64,000 nt of DNA, from NCBI GenBank assembly GCA_024639885.1, contig JAHEGD010000005.1, positions 92,295 to 156,294 on the forward strand. The letters are read 5' to 3'. Every line of letters starts with the position of its first letter. Position 1 is the stretch's first letter. Positions 8,720 to 18,400 of the stretch are shown here, piece after piece. The notes beneath the pieces are model-generated. The model saw only the letters and a list, made by a program, of their open reading frames with translations. It had not been told where the DNA came from and made no database searches. Origin of the DNA: Porticoccaceae bacterium. Its GTDB lineage: Bacteria; Pseudomonadota; Gammaproteobacteria; Pseudomonadales; Porticoccaceae. A program made the translations under genes and the position numbers.

Positions 8720-10077
8720 GCAGCCCCCAGCCAGCCAGCTATATTGCCGAGCTGACCGCCGCGGTCGCCGCCGCGCTTGGCAGCGGCGATAGCAGCGCTG
8801 AACAGTGGCCGCAACTTTATGCGCTGCTCTGGCTGGGCGGCCGCGAGGCGGCTGCCGCGCAGTTGGCGGCGCTCTGTGAGCCGAGTCTTGATGGGGGCGT
8901 CAGCAGTGCGCCGGGGCGGGCACAGCTATTGGCGCAGCTTGCCGAACAGCGTACCGCGCCGCCGCAGTCGGCAGCGCCTTTAGCGAGTGTGAGCACGGCG
9001 CTGCGGCGCAGCTTGGTGGCCTTTTACCGCCAGCCCAGCAGCCCCTGGCTGCCGCCACCAGAACTGGCTGAGCTGGTCGCCGCACCGCGCCCGGTGGCGC
9101 AATTGGCAGCGCAGCTGTGCGCGCTGGCGCCGCACAGTGCCGAGCTATTCGAGCGCAGCAGCGTTGAGCGCAGCCAGCTAATCCAGTTGCTCGCCTGCCT
9201 AGACCAACCGCTGGCGGGCGGCGAGTGGGCCGCCCCTGACGCCGCGCTGCGTGCGGCACTGGCGGCGTGGCAAGCGCAGTGGCAGCTGCCGCAACCGGCC
9301 ACGGCGGGAGATCGCCAGGCGGTGGCGGCGCTAGCCGAGGCTGCGGTGCAAGAGTTGACGGCGCTGGTTGCCCAGTTGGAGGGTGCCGGTCGCGGTTTAT
9401 CAGCGGCCGCCCCGGCCGCCGTGGAGCCGTTTGCCCGCAGCCAGCTCGGCCACCTCAGCGCGGTGCTGACGGTGTTGGCGGCAGAGTTGGCCGGTTTGTC
9501 ATTTGCACCATCGCAAATGCTCACCTACATTGAGTTAAATGCCAGCTTAGAGCCGCACCAGCGCGAGCAGTTGATGGCCATGCTGGCCGAGTGCGACACC
9601 CTCATGCGCGCCCTTGGCGGCGGCTTGCCGGGGTTGGTGGGCAGCGCCCAGCAGGCGGCCGGCTACCGCGCCAGGCGACAGCTGGCCGAACAAGTTGCGG
9701 TCTCTATTGTTGGTATTGAGCGGCTGCTCGACCACCACCAGCTACAGGCCATTGATGCCGACCTGTGCGAGCAGTTGGAGCGCCAGCTACTGCAGCTGGC
9801 GGCTGCGGTAGAGCTGCTTGATGAGCCGCACTACAGCGCCGCGTTGCGCCGCCTTGGCAGCCAACTAGAAGAGCGCCAAGCGGCGGTAGACCATCGTCTT
9901 AAGCGCCACGAGTTACAGTGTTTAACCGAGTTGTTGGTGGCCCTAGAGGCAGTACTGGGCCGTCAGTTTAATGGCGGGGTGTGGCGGCTAGCAGCGCTGG
10001 CGCCCGCCACAACTGAACAGCTGCGCCAGCGCGCAGCGACGGTCGCCGAGCGCGGCTGGCAGAGAGTGGAGCCGTAG
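8716..10077 (+). CDS. Helical protein in the ChpA N-terminal position (ChpA-N/FimL-like)
   Basis: A 453-residue, almost entirely helical, Ala/Leu/Gln-rich soluble protein starting at a GTG that overlaps the pilJ stop. I do not recognise a catalytic motif, and I see no intact Hpt signature (H-x-LKG). Its place between pilJ and the kinase gene, which it touches directly (TAG-ATG), matches the N-terminal half of Pseudomonas ChpA, which consists of a chain of FimL-like and Hpt/Spt domains. The simplest reading is that the ChpA N-terminal part is encoded as a separate polypeptide here. That is inference from position and composition; a profile search with ChpA-N would decide. Confidence 0.55.
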   Translation: MSSPQPASYIAELTAAVAAALGSGDSSAEQWPQLYALLWLGGREAAAAQLAALCEPSLDGGVSSAPGRAQLLAQLAEQRTAPPQSAAPLASVSTALRRSLVAFYRQPSSPWLPPPELAELVAAPRPVAQLAAQLCALAPHSAELFERSSVERSQLIQLLACLDQPLAGGEWAAPDAALRAALAAWQAQWQLPQPATAGDRQAVAALAEAAVQELTALVAQLEGAGRGLSAAAPAAVEPFARSQLGHLSAVLTVLAAELAGLSFAPSQMLTYIELNASLEPHQREQLMAMLAECDTLMRALGGGLPGLVGSAQQAAGYRARRQLAEQVAVSIVGIERLLDHHQLQAIDADLCEQLERQLLQLAAAVELLDEPHYSAALRRLGSQLEERQAAVDHRLKRHELQCLTELLVALEAVLGRQFNGGVWRLAALAPATTEQLRQRAATVAERGWQRVEP

Positions 10078-11628
10078 ATGGCCGAGAGTGACCGAGAGCC
10101 GTTAGCCGCCGTGTTCGCCGAAGAGGCGGCCGAGCGCATTGCCGCGCTCTTACAGCTGGTCGAGCCGGTCGATGCCCCGCGCCCGCTCAGCCGCAACGAG
10201 GTCGAACAGTTCTGCCACCAGCTGCACGCGCTCAAGGGCGGCGCCCGGATGGTTGGCCAAGTGCAGTTGGCCGATTTCGCTCACCGCCTAGAGGGCGAGC
10301 TGGGCGATCGCCAGCATGTGTTGCTGGTCAGCCGCCAACAGTGGCGCAACCACATAGACCAGCTGCACAGCGCGCTCACTGCCCCAGCGGCGCAGCCACT
10401 GGCTGCGGCCGCCCCTGCGCTGGCGCTTAGCCAGCAGCGGGTGGCAGTGGAGCCGGCCGCGTTGGATACCCTGATCCACCAGATGGTCGAAGCGCGGGTC
10501 GGCCAACAGCAGCTGCTCGGCCAGCTTGAGCAGCTGGCCGGTGAGTTGCCGAGCGCCGCCCAGCGCAGCCTGCGGCTCGCCAACCAGCGCCAGCTGGTAC
10601 TGTTGGAGGCGCAGCAGCGCCAGCTGTTGGCGCTGCGCATGGTGCCGATCAACAGCGTGCTGCCGCGCTGGCGCGAACTGGTCCGCAGTGTCGCTGCCGA
10701 GCTCGACCGCTCGGTAGAGCTGCGGGTGGATATCGACACCCGCGCGCTGGTCGACCGCACCGTGCTAGAGCAGCTGATGCCGCTGGTTGAGCACCTGCTG
10801 CGCAACGCCATCGGCCACGGTATTGAGCCGCGCCAGCGGCGCAGCGAGCTCGGCAAACCGGCTACCGGCCTGTTGCGGGTGCGCTGCGGCTGCGCCGACG
10901 GGCTGCTGACAGTGGTGGTTGACGACGACGGCGGCGGCATCGACTTTGACCGCTTGAGCGCGATCGCCGAGCAGCGCGGTCTGCTCAGCGGCAGTGACGC
11001 CCAGCGCCAACCACTGCTGTTGGCGGCGCTATTGCGCGGCGGGCTGAGTGGCGCCGAGCAGCTGTCGACCATCGCCGGCCGCGGCATCGGCCTGGCCGCC
11101 GTGGCGGCGACCGCGCGCGATCTTGGCGGGGCGCTGTTGGTCGAGAGCGAACCGGGTGCCGGCAGCCGGTTTAGCTTGCAGCTGCCGATCTCGGTTGAGC
11201 TGCGCCGCGTGCTCAGCGTAGAGGTGGGTGGCGCCCCCTACCTGCTCAGTGGTCGTGCGGTGCAGCGCGTGGTTACTTTTAGCGGCCCAGAGCAGGCCAG
11301 CCAAGCGTGCGGTAGTGAGTACCCACTAGCCGATATGGCCACGCTGTTTGGTTTGCCACCTAGCCATGCCGACAGATCACGGGCGGCGGTACTAGTCGAT
11401 TGCGACGGCTGGCAGCTGGCCCTGCGGGTCGATGCGGTCGGCGACTTCAGCGAGCAGCGGGTGGAGCCGCTCGGGTCGCCGGCGGCTGGCATTCCCGGTG
11501 TGGCCGGCGCCCTGCTGGGCGACGACGGTCAGCCGCGGCTGGTGCTCGATCTGCTCGATCTGCTGCGCGCAGTGCGCGCCGGCCAGCTACCGGTAGGCAG
11601 CGCGCGGCTGCTAGATAGCGCCGACTAG
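10078..11628 (+). CDS. chpA: CheA/ChpA-type histidine kinase with one Hpt and no receiver domain
   Basis: Kinase of the pilus chemosensory pathway, 516 residues. The phosphotransfer histidine is H50 in [15 protein letters not shown]. The dimerisation/ATPase region has [18 protein letters not shown] (about 186-203), the N box [13 protein letters not shown] (N243), the [10 protein letters not shown] box (281-290) and GRGIGLAAV (334-342). A CheW-like regulatory domain fills about 375-505 and the protein ends there. Pseudomonas ChpA is far larger, with many Hpt domains and a C-terminal receiver; both are missing here. PilG is thus the only receiver visible. The gene starts directly after the preceding stop. 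Confidence 0.85.
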   Translation: MAESDREPLAAVFAEEAAERIAALLQLVEPVDAPRPLSRNEVEQFCHQLHALKGGARMVGQVQLADFAHRLEGELGDRQHVLLVSRQQWRNHIDQLHSALTAPAAQPLAAAAPALALSQQRVAVEPAALDTLIHQMVEARVGQQQLLGQLEQLAGELPSAAQRSLRLANQRQLVLLEAQQRQLLALRMVPINSVLPRWRELVRSVAAELDRSVELRVDIDTRALVDRTVLEQLMPLVEHLLRNAIGHGIEPRQRRSELGKPATGLLRVRCGCADGLLTVVVDDDGGGIDFDRLSAIAEQRGLLSGSDAQRQPLLLAALLRGGLSGAEQLSTIAGRGIGLAAVAATARDLGGALLVESEPGAGSRFSLQLPISVELRRVLSVEVGGAPYLLSGRAVQRVVTFSGPEQASQACGSEYPLADMATLFGLPPSHADRSRAAVLVDCDGWQLALRVDAVGDFSEQRVEPLGSPAAGIPGVAGALLGDDGQPRLVLDLLDLLRAVRAGQLPVGSARLLDSAD

Positions 11629-11684
11629 CGGCACCGTTTGTTGTTAGAATAGCCACCGCTAACCGGCCTCTACAAGGACACCCC

Positions 11685-12353
11685 ATGTCAGATTTTCTTA
11701 TCGCCCCCTCGATCCTCTCTGCCAACTTCGCCAAGCTTGGCGAAGAGGTCGACAACGTGCTGGCCGCCGGTGCCGATATCGTCCACTTCGATGTGATGGA
11801 CAACCACTACGTGCCCAACCTGACCATCGGACCGATGGTCTGCTCGGCGCTGCGCAAGCACGGCGTTACCGCGCCGATCGATGTCCACCTGATGGTGCAG
11901 CCGGTCGATGACCTGATCCGTATGTTTGCCGATGCCGGCGCCACCTACATCACTTTCCACCCCGAGGCCTCGGCCCATGTCGACCGCTCGCTGCAGTTGA
12001 TCCGCGACCTCGGCTGCAAGGCCGGCCTGGTGCTCAACCCAGCGACCGGGCTGGACAACATCGAGTGGGTGATGGAGCGGCTGGATATGCTGCTGCTGAT
12101 GTCGGTCAACCCCGGTTTTGGTGGCCAGAAGTTTATCCCGGCAACGCTGCAAAAATTGACCCAGGCCAAGGCCTTGATCGAAGCCAGCGGTTACCCTATT
12201 CGCCTGGAAGTAGACGGCGGCGTGGGTGTCGCCAACATTGCCGAGATCGCCGCAGCGGGTGCTGACACCTTTGTCGCCGGCTCGGCGATTTTTAACCAAG
12301 CTAACTACGCCGAAGTGATCGGCGCCATGCGCGCCGAGCTGGCCAAAGCTTAG
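11685..12353 (+). CDS. rpe: Ribulose-phosphate 3-epimerase
   Basis: TIM-barrel enzyme of the pentose phosphate pathway interconverting ribulose 5-phosphate and xylulose 5-phosphate. The 222-residue sequence shows [13 protein letters not shown] at the N-terminus, the metal ligands in [17 protein letters not shown] and [25 protein letters not shown], and LEVDGGV followed by [14 protein letters not shown] at 11685 has AAGGACA nine bases upstream. A possible -10 element (TAGAAT) lies in the 56-base gap after the kinase gene. The usual partner gph (phosphoglycolate phosphatase) does not follow it. Confidence 0.97.
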   Translation: MSDFLIAPSILSANFAKLGEEVDNVLAAGADIVHFDVMDNHYVPNLTIGPMVCSALRKHGVTAPIDVHLMVQPVDDLIRMFADAGATYITFHPEASAHVDRSLQLIRDLGCKAGLVLNPATGLDNIEWVMERLDMLLLMSVNPGFGGQKFIPATLQKLTQAKALIEASGYPIRLEVDGGVGVANIAEIAAAGADTFVAGSAIFNQANYAEVIGAMRAELAKA

Positions 12354-12384
12354 CCCCCAGCCGGCGCCTGTTGAGGAGCCCTGT

Positions 12385-12948
12385 ATGTTGAGTAGCGTCA
12401 CGCCCCGCAAAGTAATCATCCTGTTAGCCAGTGGCCTGCTGGCGTTCGCGCTCAACGCCAGCGCCCAGCAGCCCCCCAGCGAGGCGCAGCTAGCGGAGCA
12501 GCTCAAGCCGTTTAAAGTGTTGCTCAAAGGGGCGCTGCAAAACGGCCTGACAGGCGGCACTCTCGCCGCCATGGAGGCCTGCCAGCTGATGGCGCCGGCG
12601 CTGCAGACCAATCTAACCAGCGCCGTCGTCGAGGTAGGCCGGGCCAGCCACCGGCCGCGCAACCCTGCCAATACCGTGCAGCCGTGGATGCAGGCCGCCC
12701 ACCAAGGCTACCTGAACGGCAGCGATAGTAGCCCGCAGCGGCTAGAGCTGGCCGACGGCGCCACCGGCTATATCGAGCCGATCTATGTTCAGCCCGGCTG
12801 CCTGCAGTGCCACGGCAGCGTGTTGGCCCCCGAGGTGCGCGACTACCTAACCGCCAACTACCCCGCCGATCAAGCGACCGGCTTTGCACTGGGCGACTAC
12901 CGCGGGCTGTTCTGGCTTAAATCGATACCGCCCAAACGGCCGCAGTAA
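12385..12948 (+). CDS. Periplasmic haem-c protein of the Tll0287/DUF3365 family
   Basis: A 187-residue exported protein: basic N-terminus then a hydrophobic stretch (about 9-22) and a cleavage region around NASA-QQ. It has a single haem-c attachment motif CLQCH at residues 139-143, followed by PEVRDYLTANYPADQATGFALGDYRGLFWLKSI, the pattern of the DUF3365/Tll0287-like domain. Such domains bind one c-type haem and are often sensory or redox proteins; the partner is unknown. It occupies the rpe-trpE gap where Pseudomonas has gph. It has its own ribosome site (GAGGAG). Confidence 0.8.
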   Translation: MLSSVTPRKVIILLASGLLAFALNASAQQPPSEAQLAEQLKPFKVLLKGALQNGLTGGTLAAMEACQLMAPALQTNLTSAVVEVGRASHRPRNPANTVQPWMQAAHQGYLNGSDSSPQRLELADGATGYIEPIYVQPGCLQCHGSVLAPEVRDYLTANYPADQATGFALGDYRGLFWLKSIPPKRPQ

Positions 12949-12963
12949 GCGGCCACTGCAGAT

Positions 12964-12986
12964 AGCCAACCGCGCGCCGGTTGGCT
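12964..12986 (+). terminator. Strong hairpin without a U-tract between the haem protein and trpE
   Basis: A perfect 9-bp inverted repeat (AGCCAACCG / CGGTTGGCT) with a 5-base loop, starting 16 bases after the preceding stop codon and ending 39 bases before the trpE start. There is no run of T after it, so it may be a Rho-assisted terminator, an mRNA-end stabiliser or part of a trpE leader. I see no short Trp-rich leader peptide. Confidence 0.45.
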
Positions 12987-13025
12987 TAAACTGTCAGCCC
13001 TGAATCCACACCCCCAAGGCCCGAC

Positions 13026-14489
13026 ATGACCCCCGATCAGTTCGCCGCGCTGGCGACTCAAAACTACAACCGGATACCGGTCACCCGCTGCCTACTGGCC
13101 GACACCGAGACGCCGCTGTCGGCCTACCTCAAGCTCGCCGGCGGCGCCAACTCCTACCTGTTTGAGTCGGTGCAGGGCGGCGAGAAGTGGGGCCGCTATT
13201 CACTGATTGGGCTGGCCACCTCGACGGTGCTGCGGATCAGCGGCGACCACCTCAATATTGTCCGCGACGGCAAACCGCTGGTCAGCCGCACCACCGCCGA
13301 CCCGCTCGGCGAAGTCGAACGTTTTCGGCGGCTGTTCCGAATGCCCGACCTGCCCGACCTGCCGCGCTTTACCGGCGGCTTGGTCGGCTATTTTGGCTAC
13401 GACACGGTGCGCTTTGTCGAGCCGCGGCTGGCCGCCAGCGCCCCGCAGGACGATCTCGATAACCCCGATATTCTGCTGATGGCCTCGGACGAGGTGGCGG
13501 TGTTTGACAACCTCGCCGGTACCCTCACGCTGATTGTTCACGTCGACGCCCGCGAGCCAGAGGCGTGGCAGCGCGCCCAACAGCGGCTCGACCAGATCGA
13601 AGCGATGCTGGCGGTGCCACTGCCGGCGCAGAGCCAGTTAACGCTCAACCCAGAGCCGATCGACCAGCGTTTTCACTCCAGCTTTGGCGAGCAGCCGTTC
13701 AAAGCCGCCGTCGATAAAATTAAACAGTATGTGATGGCCGGCGATGTAATGCAGGTGGTGCCCTCGCAGCGACTCAGTGCACCGTTTAGCGGCGCGCCGG
13801 TCGATCTCTACCGCGCCCTGCGCCACACCAACCCATCGCCCTATATGTACTACCTCAACCTTGGCGATCACCACATTGTCGGCTCTAGCCCCGAAGTGTT
13901 GGCCCGCCTGGAAGACGGTGAAGTGACCGTGCGGCCGATAGCCGGCACCCGCCGCCGCGGCCACAGCGAGGCCGAAGACCAAGCGCTAGAGGCCGAGATG
14001 CTGGCCGACCCCAAAGAGATCGCCGAGCACCTGATGTTGATCGACCTCGGCCGCAACGACGTCGGCCGTATCAGCGAGACCGGCAGCGTTAAAGTGACCG
14101 AGCAGATGGTAGTCGAACGCTACTCCCACGTGATGCATATCACCAGCAATGTGGTCGGCACCGCCGCCCCCGGCGTCGGCCCGATGGAGACCCTGCGCGC
14201 GACCCTGCCGGCCGGTACACTCAGTGGCGCACCGAAGATACGCGCCATGCAGATCATTGACGAAGTCGAGCCAGTTAAACGCGGCATCTACGGTGGTGCA
14301 GTCGGCTACATCGGCTGGAACGGCACCATGGACACCGCTATCGCCATCCGCACCGCCGTCATTAAAAACAACACGCTCTATGTGCAAGCCGGCGCCGGTG
14401 TGGTCGCCGACTCCGACCCCGAGCTGGAGTGGAAAGAGACCATGAACAAGGCGCGCGCGGTCATGCGCGCCGCCGCGATGGTCGAGTAG
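13026..14489 (+). CDS. trpE: Anthranilate synthase component I
   Basis: Converts chorismate to anthranilate with the glutaminase subunit TrpG, the first step of tryptophan synthesis. The 487-residue protein has the N-terminal feedback region ([16 protein letters not shown], about 41-56) and the chorismate-binding catalytic core: [37 protein letters not shown], and [19 protein letters not shown] through [12 protein letters not shown]. Length and motifs are normal. It is separated from trpG by more than 6 kb of unrelated genes, so the two subunits are not in one operon; this split is also known in Pseudomonas. Confidence 0.97.
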   Translation: MTPDQFAALATQNYNRIPVTRCLLADTETPLSAYLKLAGGANSYLFESVQGGEKWGRYSLIGLATSTVLRISGDHLNIVRDGKPLVSRTTADPLGEVERFRRLFRMPDLPDLPRFTGGLVGYFGYDTVRFVEPRLAASAPQDDLDNPDILLMASDEVAVFDNLAGTLTLIVHVDAREPEAWQRAQQRLDQIEAMLAVPLPAQSQLTLNPEPIDQRFHSSFGEQPFKAAVDKIKQYVMAGDVMQVVPSQRLSAPFSGAPVDLYRALRHTNPSPYMYYLNLGDHHIVGSSPEVLARLEDGEVTVRPIAGTRRRGHSEAEDQALEAEMLADPKEIAEHLMLIDLGRNDVGRISETGSVKVTEQMVVERYSHVMHITSNVVGTAAPGVGPMETLRATLPAGTLSGAPKIRAMQIIDEVEPVKRGIYGGAVGYIGWNGTMDTAIAIRTAVIKNNTLYVQAGAGVVADSDPELEWKETMNKARAVMRAAAMVE

Positions 14490-14502
14490 TTAGCCGCCAC
14501 TA

Positions 14503-15057
14503 ATGACCGCCTGTGGGCTCATCTTTTATATCACCGGTGCCGGCGGCGACCATCGCAACGGGCTTGGCGCACATCTGGCCAGCCTCAATTTTGCCTATGG
14601 CGGGTTGTCGCTCTCCGCTGGCTTTGTGCGCCATTCGTTTGATCAAAAGTTGGCCATCATCCGCAGTGCCATAGAACAGATCGACCGCCCTGAAGCGGCG
14701 ATCATCGCCAATTCAATGGGCGCTTATTACCTACTGCACAGTTTTATCGACCGCCAGCCATTCAGTGGCCGCGTGTTACTGTTGTCGCCGGTGCTTGGTG
14801 CCGCCAGCCACGGCTTTAACTACTCGCGCCCACCGATGGCCGCTAACTTTGCCAATGCGCTACAAAAACGGCGGTTGCCCAAACCGGCACGGTTAGAGAT
14901 CGCCACGGGTATGGCCGACACCAGCTGCGATTACTGCCAAGCCGAACAGGTCGCAGCGGCACTCGCCGCCGATCAGTTAACCCTGGTCGAAGGCCAAGGG
15001 CACACTCTTGATCACACCACTGTGCGGCAACTGGTCGAGCGGTTTTTGCACCGCTAA
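14503..15057 (+). CDS. Small alpha/beta hydrolase (YqiA-like esterase)
   Basis: A 184-residue protein with an alpha/beta-hydrolase layout: an N-terminal strand with ITGAGGD, a nucleophile elbow ANSMGAYY (S71), an acidic residue in GMADTSCD (D139 or D143) and a late histidine in GQGHTLDH (H167). The Asn-Ser-Met-Gly elbow and short length resemble the YqiA/UPF0227 esterases. The substrate is unknown. It starts 13 bases after trpE and may be cotranscribed with it, but its role in tryptophan metabolism is doubtful. It marks the left edge of the accessory stretch before trpG. Confidence 0.7.
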   Translation: MTACGLIFYITGAGGDHRNGLGAHLASLNFAYGGLSLSAGFVRHSFDQKLAIIRSAIEQIDRPEAAIIANSMGAYYLLHSFIDRQPFSGRVLLLSPVLGAASHGFNYSRPPMAANFANALQKRRLPKPARLEIATGMADTSCDYCQAEQVAAALAADQLTLVEGQGHTLDHTTVRQLVERFLHR

Positions 15058-15451
15058 CGGCTCGTATAGCCTGTTGTTAGCAGGGCAGTAAAAGCAATTT
15101 TTGGGCGGCGTCGAGCGCGTCTGGCTGGTAGCAAAATTCGCTTATTGTGTTGTACGATAATTCGCTTATTGTGCTTAAAAGGTAGAGTTTACGATCCGTA
15201 TTAGGCCGTTTTTCCCGTATCCACGAGCGTTGAGACTGTATGCAAGATTCGCTTGTTGTGTTGTACGATAATTCGCTTATGGTGTTTAAAGCCTTTCAGT
15301 CGTAACTCTCTCAGGGCTTCCCAATCTTCTTATGAGCTTGAGGAGCGCTGATATATCGCGGTGTTATTCGCAAAGTGTGCAAAATAGAGTTAGGGTCTAG
15401 TGACCACAGGTTTCGTGGCGGGATAGTACGGTAGGTGAGACAAGGGACGCC
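15058..15451. other. Gene-free, AT-richer stretch in front of the restriction gene
   Basis: A 394-base gap without any convincing ORF. It is clearly less GC-rich than the flanking host genes and holds a duplicated 49-base block listed separately, plus a weaker fifth copy of its core. The start codon of the following gene is preceded by AAGGGA. I see no transposase remnant, tRNA or obvious terminal inverted repeats. Confidence 0.6.
15131..15290 (+). repeat. Paired iteron-like direct repeats upstream of the type IV restriction gene
   Basis: Two 49-base copies (15131-15179 and 15242-15290) match at 45 positions and lie 111 bases apart. Each contains the 14-mer ATTCGCTTATTGTG, or a near copy, twice at a spacing of 24 bases (starts 15136, 15160, 15247, 15271). 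A degenerate fifth copy, ATTCGCAAAGTGTG, starts at 15366. Between members of each pair is TTGTACGAT. The regular spacing on one DNA face suggests a protein-binding array (operator or iteron) rather than a random duplication; the binding protein is unknown. Confidence 0.8.
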
Positions 15452-18400
15452 ATGCAGACAACAGGGATTTACGAGCAGTTAATCACCAAATTGCTAGAGC
15501 AAGAACTGGACCAGGATCGGTTCTACATCGGTGAGCGCGAGCTTGATGGCAGTGAGGCGGCGACCTGGCTGTCACGATTTCTCGCGGGTCTTGTCGAGCA
15601 CGCGATGGAGTCCATTCCCACTGGTAACGACAGGCTTAATCACCAGCTTGATTTGGCAAACCAGCTGCTACTTTGGTTGACTACTAAGGTTAAAGATAAA
15701 GGCTTCATTGAAGAGAATTTGCTGAGTAGTCAGGGAAAAATATTGACGGCACTTTACGAACTAGAGAACCCTGTTGCCGCCGATATGAAGACCTATGTGG
15801 AGGAGATTTTTCCGCTGACAGGCCTGACCCAAAGCGAGCTTTTTTGCGGGAGTAATGCAGGTTTGTCACTAGAGGCTGAGTTAAAGCGCGAAATACTCTC
15901 CGCCGACAAAATTTATTGGCTTGTATCGTTTGTAAAGTGGACAGGCATTCGGATTTTTAGGCGAGAGCTAGAGTCTTTCGCTGCTAGCGGCAGGGAGCTG
16001 AAGGTAATTACCACCTCCTATATGGGGGCGACGGATGCAAAGGCAGTCGAATATCTAGCTAGCTTGCCGAACGCCGAGGTGAGAATGAGCTACAACACTG
16101 AGCGCGAGCGACTGCACGCCAAGAGCTATCTGTTTTTCCGCGAGACAGGATTCCATACCGGTTATATCGGTTCTTCTAACTTGTCGCGCTCAGCTTTGAC
16201 CAACGGGCTGGAGTGGAACCTAAAGATAACGTCCAAGGAAATACCACATATCATTGCTAAAACGTTGAGCACTTTCGAGACCTATTGGGCTTCGAAAGAG
16301 TTTGAACAGTTTGATGGCGATCAGGGTGCTGTTGCAAAGCTGAACAGGGCGCTTAATAAAGAGCGAACTATTGGCGAGCAAGCGGCAACGTACTTTTTTG
16401 ACCTTACCCCTTTTCCACATCAGCGAGAAATGCTGGAACAATTGGCTGTCGAGCGAAAAGTATTTGATCGCTACAGAAACCTAGTAGTGGCCGCCACAGG
16501 AACCGGGAAAACCCTGATATCCGCATTTGATTTTGCCGCGTATGTTAAGTCCAATCCGGGGGCTAGATTTCTTTTCGTAGCGCACCGGGAGGAGATTCTC
16601 AAGCAGGCAAGGGCGGCCTACCGTGGCGTGCTGCGCGATAGTCATTTCGGCGAGTTGTGGGTTGGCAACCACCGACCTGAGCACTATCAGGAATTGTTCG
16701 CATCCATCCAAACGCTTAATAACAATATTAAAGATATCAACTTAACGCCGGGCTTCTATGATTACATTGTAATAGATGAGGTTCACCATATTACAGCGCA
16801 CAGCTACCGTGCGCTGATAGACTACTTCTCGCCAAAAATACTGTTGGGTCTCACCGCCACCCCTGAGCGACACGACGCCTCCGACATTCTCGCCGATTTC
16901 GGTGGTGTAATTGCCGCAGAGCTCCGCCTGCCGGAGGCTATTAACCGACGATATTTGTCACCATTTCAGTATTTTGGCGTCGACGACGAGACAGATCTAC
17001 GTACGATTCCCTGGAGCCGAGGCCGTTATGAGATATCGCAGCTGACTAACTTGTATACGCATAACCAGGCTAGAGTTGCCAAAATAGTGATGAGTCTACG
17101 CGAGATTGTTACTGACCTGGCGGGAATGAAAGCGTTGGCGTTCTGTGTTGGTCGGGAGCACGCGCAGTACATGGCGGATCAGTTCAATCTCCAAGGCATT
17201 AAATCCGACATACTCACCAGCGATAACAGCCAGGACCGGCAGCTCAAACAGCAGGCGATCCGTGGCGGTGACATTAATATTTTGTGTGTGGTCGACATTT
17301 TCAACGAGGGCGTAGATATCCCCGAAGTGGACACCCTGCTATTTTTACGGCCAACTGAGAGTCTGACAATTTTTCTCCAGCAGCTTGGCCGTGGTCTTCG
17401 CTTAGCTGAAGGGAAAGAGTGCTGTACGGTCTTAGATTTCGTCGGTAATTCCCGACCCGAGTATGATTTTGCCAACAAATTTAGAGCGCTGATAGGCAAG
17501 AGCTCGCGCGCGATCAGCGAAGAGATTAAGCAGGGATTCCCGCATGCACCGCTAGGTTGTCGAATCGAGTTAACCAAGCAGACCCAAGAAATGGTATTGA
17601 GTAACATCCGGCAGGCGTCGCTAACTGTGGGCCGATTAGTGGCTATGATTAGACAGTTCCCTGCACACTCTTCGGCCCCGCTAACGCTGGAAAACTTTCT
17701 GACCCAGCACCCGCATCTAGACCTTAATGAATTGTATAAGCGTGCTAGTTGGAATGACCTGGTTGCAAAGGCGCAGCGCCAAGACGAGTCGGGCGGAGAG
17801 GTTAGTGTCGTCGCTGGTCGGATCAAGCGCGCGGTGTACAACCGCGTTCTTAGCTGTGACGATAGAGCTTACTTGCTGTTTTTGAGGCAGCTCTGCGAAG
17901 ATAACTTTGTGATTCCAGCGGGGTGCGAGCGGAAGGCATTAATGTGGCACTATGATTACTGGCAAAAAACCGGTGCTAAAGCAGGCTTTACAGCCCTTGA
18001 AGAGAGCATTTCAGAGCTCTGTAACCATGGTATTAAAGAGGAGCTGACTGCCGTACTGGATTGGCAGCTCAAGGTTACAAAATATGAACAACTGCCTATC
18101 TGTAGGCTGCCCGATGTTCCGTTACTGGTCCACGCACGTTATGCGAGGGAGCAGATACTAGTGGCGTTCGGGGCCGCTAGCTTTAACGTCCAGCCGACGG
18201 CGCGTGAAGGAGTTTATATTGTTAAGGAGAAAAATATTGAGTTGCTATTTGTCACGTTAAACAAAAATGAAAAGCGGTTCTCGCCGACCACGATGTATCA
18301 AGATTATGCGATTAGCGAGACGCTCTTCCATTGGCAATCACAGAATAGCGCCCGGCCAGACCGTGGGCGGGGCGAGACTTATGTAAAGCACAAGACTAGC

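Noticed and set aside
15131..15290. CRISPR-like repeat-spacer pattern
   Set aside because: Only two long repeat units, internally repetitive, no further spacers and no cas genes; better described as paired iteron-like repeats.
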